Origin: DASZZY01 sp036260395
Lineage (GTDB): Bacteria; Actinomycetota; UBA4738; CALAEC01
Assembly (NCBI GenBank): GCA_036260395.1
Contig: DASZZY010000100.1
Location: forward strand, 1 to 34,771
Length of the DNA: 34,771 nt
Reading direction: 5' to 3'
In this document: piece after piece, positions 32,244-34,771 of the stretch
Layout of the letters: every line of letters starts with the position of its first letter
Numbering within the stretch: position 1 is the first letter of the stretch
Program-made: the position numbers and the translations under genes
Notes under the pieces: generated by a model
What the model was told of the DNA's origin: nothing
What the model saw: the letters and a program-made list of their open reading frames with translations, nothing else
The model's database searches: none

Positions 32244-34151
32244 TTAGATCCCGTCGTCGGTGTCCTCGAAGATCCACAGCCCGCTGTCGCGGTCGCTTCC
32301 GAGGACGATGGTGCGCCCGTCGTCGGTGACGAACGTCTCGACTCCCCAGAAGTCGTTGCCCTGAGGGTCGAGGTAGCTGCCGGTCTCCACCAGCTCCCCG
32401 TCGACGATCTCGAGCGACCGGATCCCGCCCGAGTAGTACGAGAGGTACGCCTGGTCGGACTGCGACACGTGCGTGGCCACCTCGTGGACGCTCAGGTCGC
32501 CGAAGCCGGAGGCGTAGGCCTCGTCGTGGGCCTCGTCGATGGCGTAGGTGTCCAGCCCCTGCGCCGTGTCCCGGTCGAACAGGTGCACGTAGCCCCATCC
32601 GTCGAAGTACGGGGTGAAGCTGGCGCGCTCACCGACGGTCCCGATCGCCGGCTGGTCGGGGTACGTGAACGACGGGTCGTCGTTGAACAGGAGGTGCATC
32701 GGCCGGTGCCCGATGCAGACGGCCGGCGCCGTCTTCACGTACTCGTGGCCCTGGCCGCCGCAGAAGTGGGCGTCCGGAGCGCTGCCGCCCTGGGCGCCGG
32801 AGTGATGGTTGGCGACCACGACGCCGTCGTAGCCGGCGAGCTGGCCGGACTCGATCTTCTCCGAGAAGAAGCACGCGGCGCTGCCCTCGACCGGATCGCC
32901 CACCGGGCCACGCTCGAAGACAACGATCGCCTCCTCACCCGGAGCCAGCGACCCGGCCGGGAACACGGTGTCGCGGTGCGGGATGCTGGACCGGTCGTCG
33001 GGGCACCCGTAACCGCCGAACACCGTGGGACCGTTCAGCACGCCGTCCGCCAGCGTCGTGCGGACCGGCGGCGTGAACCCGAACTCACCGCCCGCGTACT
33101 CGCCGGCGTTGGGGCCGGTGTCGATCGTGAACTTCGAGCCGTAGGGCGAGAAGTCCTCGTCGGTCGCGATGAAGTACTCGTTGTCCGCCGTGAACTCGGC
33201 CTGGTGGCCGTTGCCCTCAGGACGCTCGCTGAGGCCCGCCGACTCGAGCAGCTCGGGGTCGGGGTTCTGGTAGTCGGTGTCCGAGATGAACGTGGCACTG
33301 GCCGGGTTGGTCACGTCGAGCTGCACGTACCCGCCGTCCCAGTAGGACAGCAGCATGATGAACCGACCGTCGATCTCCTTGACGATCATGTCGTGCAACG
33401 ACGACTCCGTCAGGAAGATGTCCGGCTGGTCGATCGGATTCCCCAGCGCGCGGGTCATCGCGTTCAGGTTGTACTCGGCGATGAGCCGGGGGCGCTTCGG
33501 GTTGGTGATGTCGAGGATGTCGACGTCCGTGGTCTCGAAGTTGTCGGTCATGACCACGTACGCCTTCTGGCCGGCATCCCAGGCGAACGCGCTGTGGATG
33601 TCGTTGGTGTCGGCGAAGCCCTTGTCACCGAAGTGGTCGGACAGCGTCTTGGGCTTCAGCGGGTTCGTCACATCCACCAGCGTGACGCCGCCCTTCCCGT
33701 TCTTGCCGCACTGCTCGTTGTTCATGACGAGGACCTCGCCGTTGAACTTGGCAGTGCTCAGCTCGATGACGTGCATCCCCTCGCCGGGACGGCTGTCCTG
33801 GCTGTGCGGGATGAACCCCACCTCGACCGGGTTGCTGAGATCGCTGATGTCGATCACCCATGCGCCGGCATCCGGCGAGTTGGTCCCACCGCTCTCGGAG
33901 TTCGCCGCACAGTCCGGCTCCCCCCAGTTGGCCAGGTAGGCGTAGTCGCCGTCGGGGTCGACGGCCACGTCGGCCACCAGGTCGTTGGTGTCGGTAACGT
34001 CGGCTACGCCGAGGAGATCGATGTCCCCGGATTCACCGCTCCCGAGCAGGTGACCCGCGGTGTCCCCGTGCTGGCTCGGATGGCTCTGAGCTATTCCAGA
34101 GAGCGACAGCGCCGCAATGAGCGCTACCGCCACTGTGAGATATCGCTTCAA
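32244..34151 (-). CDS. Secreted LVIVD-repeat protein with protease-associated domain, copy 2 (TTG start)
   Basis: The 635-residue protein is a clear paralog of copy 1: signal peptide ending AQS before His24, His-rich mature start (HPSQHGD, AGHL), LVIVD repeats (GAWVIDISDLSNPVEVGFIP, GVTLVDVTNPLKPKTL, DVDILDITNPKRPRLI), the protease-associated-like insert (AACFFSEKIESGQLAGYDGV, HFCGGQG) and the same ending SDRDSGLWIF. The open frame continues upstream without ATG near the signal peptide. The TTG at 34151 lines up exactly with the MKRYLT start of copy 1 and has GGAAGGGA upstream. GTG further upstream is an alternative. Function unknown; probably extracellular. Confidence 0.87.
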   Translation of the reverse strand: MKRYLTVAVALIAALSLSGIAQSHPSQHGDTAGHLLGSGESGDIDLLGVADVTDTNDLVADVAVDPDGDYAYLANWGEPDCAANSESGGTNSPDAGAWVIDISDLSNPVEVGFIPHSQDSRPGEGMHVIELSTAKFNGEVLVMNNEQCGKNGKGGVTLVDVTNPLKPKTLSDHFGDKGFADTNDIHSAFAWDAGQKAYVVMTDNFETTDVDILDITNPKRPRLIAEYNLNAMTRALGNPIDQPDIFLTESSLHDMIVKEIDGRFIMLLSYWDGGYVQLDVTNPASATFISDTDYQNPDPELLESAGLSERPEGNGHQAEFTADNEYFIATDEDFSPYGSKFTIDTGPNAGEYAGGEFGFTPPVRTTLADGVLNGPTVFGGYGCPDDRSSIPHRDTVFPAGSLAPGEEAIVVFERGPVGDPVEGSAACFFSEKIESGQLAGYDGVVVANHHSGAQGGSAPDAHFCGGQGHEYVKTAPAVCIGHRPMHLLFNDDPSFTYPDQPAIGTVGERASFTPYFDGWGYVHLFDRDTAQGLDTYAIDEAHDEAYASGFGDLSVHEVATHVSQSDQAYLSYYSGGIRSLEIVDGELVETGSYLDPQGNDFWGVETFVTDDGRTIVLGSDRDSGLWIFEDTDDGI

Positions 34152-34232
34152 GACAGTTCCCTTCCGTTCCGGGCCCACCGGCTCCCAGCGGTGGGCGACT
34201 CCACTGAAGACCTCCGGTAACGTGCTCCCTCC

Positions 34233-34251
34233 CCGGCAACACCCCCTCGTG
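34233..34251 (-). promoter_or_regulatory. Leader element shared by the two LVIVD genes (copy 2)
   Basis: This block matches 32033-32051 at 17 of 19 positions. Here it is directly joined to the second shared block (GGGAGGGAGCACG on the minus strand), which in copy 1 lies 56 bases further downstream, next to the ATG. Confidence 0.5.
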
Positions 34252-34454
34252 CTGTCAGACGACGACCGCCGTCTCGGGACCCGATGAAAGCGGCGAAGCA
34301 TACCACGTCGGCGAGGGGCTCCCCCATCCCAGTCCGGGGAGCCGGCCCGCTCGCCCCCCCTGGCGCTCCGGCAAAGGGTTCCTAGCGACTCAGTGCCAAC
34401 TGGGCAAGTCCCGGTTGACCGGACCGCTCCGTTTGCCACGGATCCCCGCGCTTC

Positions 34455-34495
34455 CCGGCGGAAACGGTCGCGGTTTCCGTGTAAACCTCCGCCGG
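34455..34495 (+). promoter_or_regulatory. Nested inverted repeats upstream of the ECF sigma gene
   Basis: An outer pair CCGGCGGA/TCCGCCGG (34455-34462, 34488-34495) encloses an inner pair CGGAAAC/GTTTCCG (34459-34465, 34473-34479). GGAAAC resembles the -35 of many ECF promoters, so self-regulation is possible, but no good -10 is seen. Confidence 0.35.
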
Positions 34496-34517
34496 CTCGT
34501 GGCGGTGTGTCAGGGTG

Positions 34518-34771
34518 ATGGCGGAGACCACATCACTCGTGGCCCCTCGAGTGGCGGAGATGGAAGCCGGCGCCGACTTCGGGTGGCTGTTCCGGGAGGA
34601 GTACCCCTCGATCGTCCGGACGGCCTACCTGATGCTCGGCGATCGCGAGGCTGCCGAGGACGTGGCCCAGGAGGCCTTCGCCCGCCTGTTCGCCCGTTGG
34701 GGCAAGGTCTCGCGATACGACCGCCCCGGGGCCTGGGTGCGCCGGGTGGCGATCCGCCTCTCGGCCCGGTC
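34518..34771 (+). CDS. ECF-type RNA polymerase sigma factor, N-terminal part (3' end beyond window)
   Basis: The ATG at 34518, with CAGGGTG just upstream, opens an uninterrupted frame to the window end (84 full codons). It translates to a sigma region 2: FGWLFREEYPSIVRTAYLML, GDREAAEDVAQEAFARLFAR and the region 2.3/2.4 start RPGAWVRRVAIRLSAR. This matches group 4 (extracytoplasmic function) sigma factors of the SigE/SigK-like actinobacterial type. Region 4 and any anti-sigma gene lie outside the window. It is divergent from the LVIVD genes, so control of those genes is possible but unproven. Confidence 0.88.
   Translation, partial: MAETTSLVAPRVAEMEAGADFGWLFREEYPSIVRTAYLMLGDREAAEDVAQEAFARLFARWGKVSRYDRPGAWVRRVAIRLSAR

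Larger units (their letters stand above)
34152..34517. other. Divergent regulatory region between LVIVD copy 2 and the sigma factor gene
   Basis: No gene is seen in these 366 bases. On the minus strand TTGCCC-N17-TAGGAA (34407-34379) could drive LVIVD copy 2 with a leader of about 220 bases. That leader contains the shared 19-base element and an 8-base-stem hairpin (34173-34180 with 34189-34196). On the plus strand TTGACC (34415-34420) and nested inverted repeats at 34455-34495 precede the sigma factor gene. Confidence 0.45.

Noticed and set aside
30039..34220. Plus-strand frames of 657 and 583 residues over the LVIVD genes
   Set aside because: Both are antisense to the paralogous secreted proteins; the shared domain order on the minus strand settles the coding strand.
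34152..34251. A known riboswitch class in the LVIVD leaders
   Set aside because: The shared blocks are short, no known aptamer consensus was recognised, and the hairpin at 34173-34196 is present in only one leader.

Overview
The window is a very GC-rich bacterial chromosome segment. It most resembles an uncultivated or poorly sampled actinomycetote. This rests on several visible features: the gene order rho - rpmE - DUF1385 - prfA - prmC - tsaC - LMW phosphatase - rpiB - glyA - wecA - atpI...atpC, the Arg/Asp-rich N-terminus of Rho, the mycobacterial-type active site of RpiB, frequent GTG starts, and many genes that look leaderless. No 16S rRNA, tRNA, IS element or CRISPR array was seen, so the rank below phylum is open. 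The first 224 bases form a perfect 102-bp inverted repeat around a 20-base loop. This looks like a contig-end folding artefact and replaces the true 5' end of rho.

Layout. 1-2244: rho (5' end missing), a 74-codon unknown gene, rpmE and a membrane-anchored SnoaL/NTF2-like protein. 2321-6030: a membrane protein and a copper-handling cluster: a CopC-CopD fusion, a YcnI/DUF1775 protein, and a third secreted protein broken by two single-base deletions. 6068-14670: translation and core metabolism genes (DUF1385, prfA, prmC, tsaC, rpiB, glyA), interspersed with a seven-repeat FG-GAP/VCBS secreted protein, a metallophosphatase lipoprotein and a small phosphatase. 14672-15802: a WecA/TagO-type glycosyltransferase. 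15832-22320, minus strand: an RTX-repeat secreted protein, then the operon potA-potD-potB-potC-aminotransferase for polyamine-type uptake. 22533-29998: a complete F1Fo ATP synthase operon (two AtpI-type genes, then B-E-F-H-A-G-D-C), closed by a strong hairpin terminator. 30075-34151, minus strand: two tandem paralogous secreted proteins with LVIVD repeats and a protease-associated domain. 34518-end: the N-terminal part of an ECF sigma factor, cut by the window edge.

The backbone order is the one shared by Bacillota and Actinomycetota between rho and the ATP synthase operon (in Bacillus subtilis prfA-prmC-ywlC-ywlE-rpiB-glyA-atp). Secreted, metal-related and transport genes have been added in several of its gaps.

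Most notable points: (i) the serine hydroxymethyltransferase keeps its other active-site residues but has Asn in place of the PLP-binding Lys; (ii) several genes have a -10 hexamer exactly 6-7 bases before the start codon and no Shine-Dalgarno, indicating leaderless mRNAs; (iii) a perfect CRP/FNR-type palindrome lies between the divergent polyamine and ATP synthase operons; (iv) ATP synthase alpha carries an extra charged tail of about 88 residues; (v) the LVIVD/PA paralogs share a conserved element in their upstream regions; (vi) potB appears to start at CTG. I do not see a clearly new multi-gene system. The LVIVD-PA pair and the copper trio are the best candidates for undescribed function.
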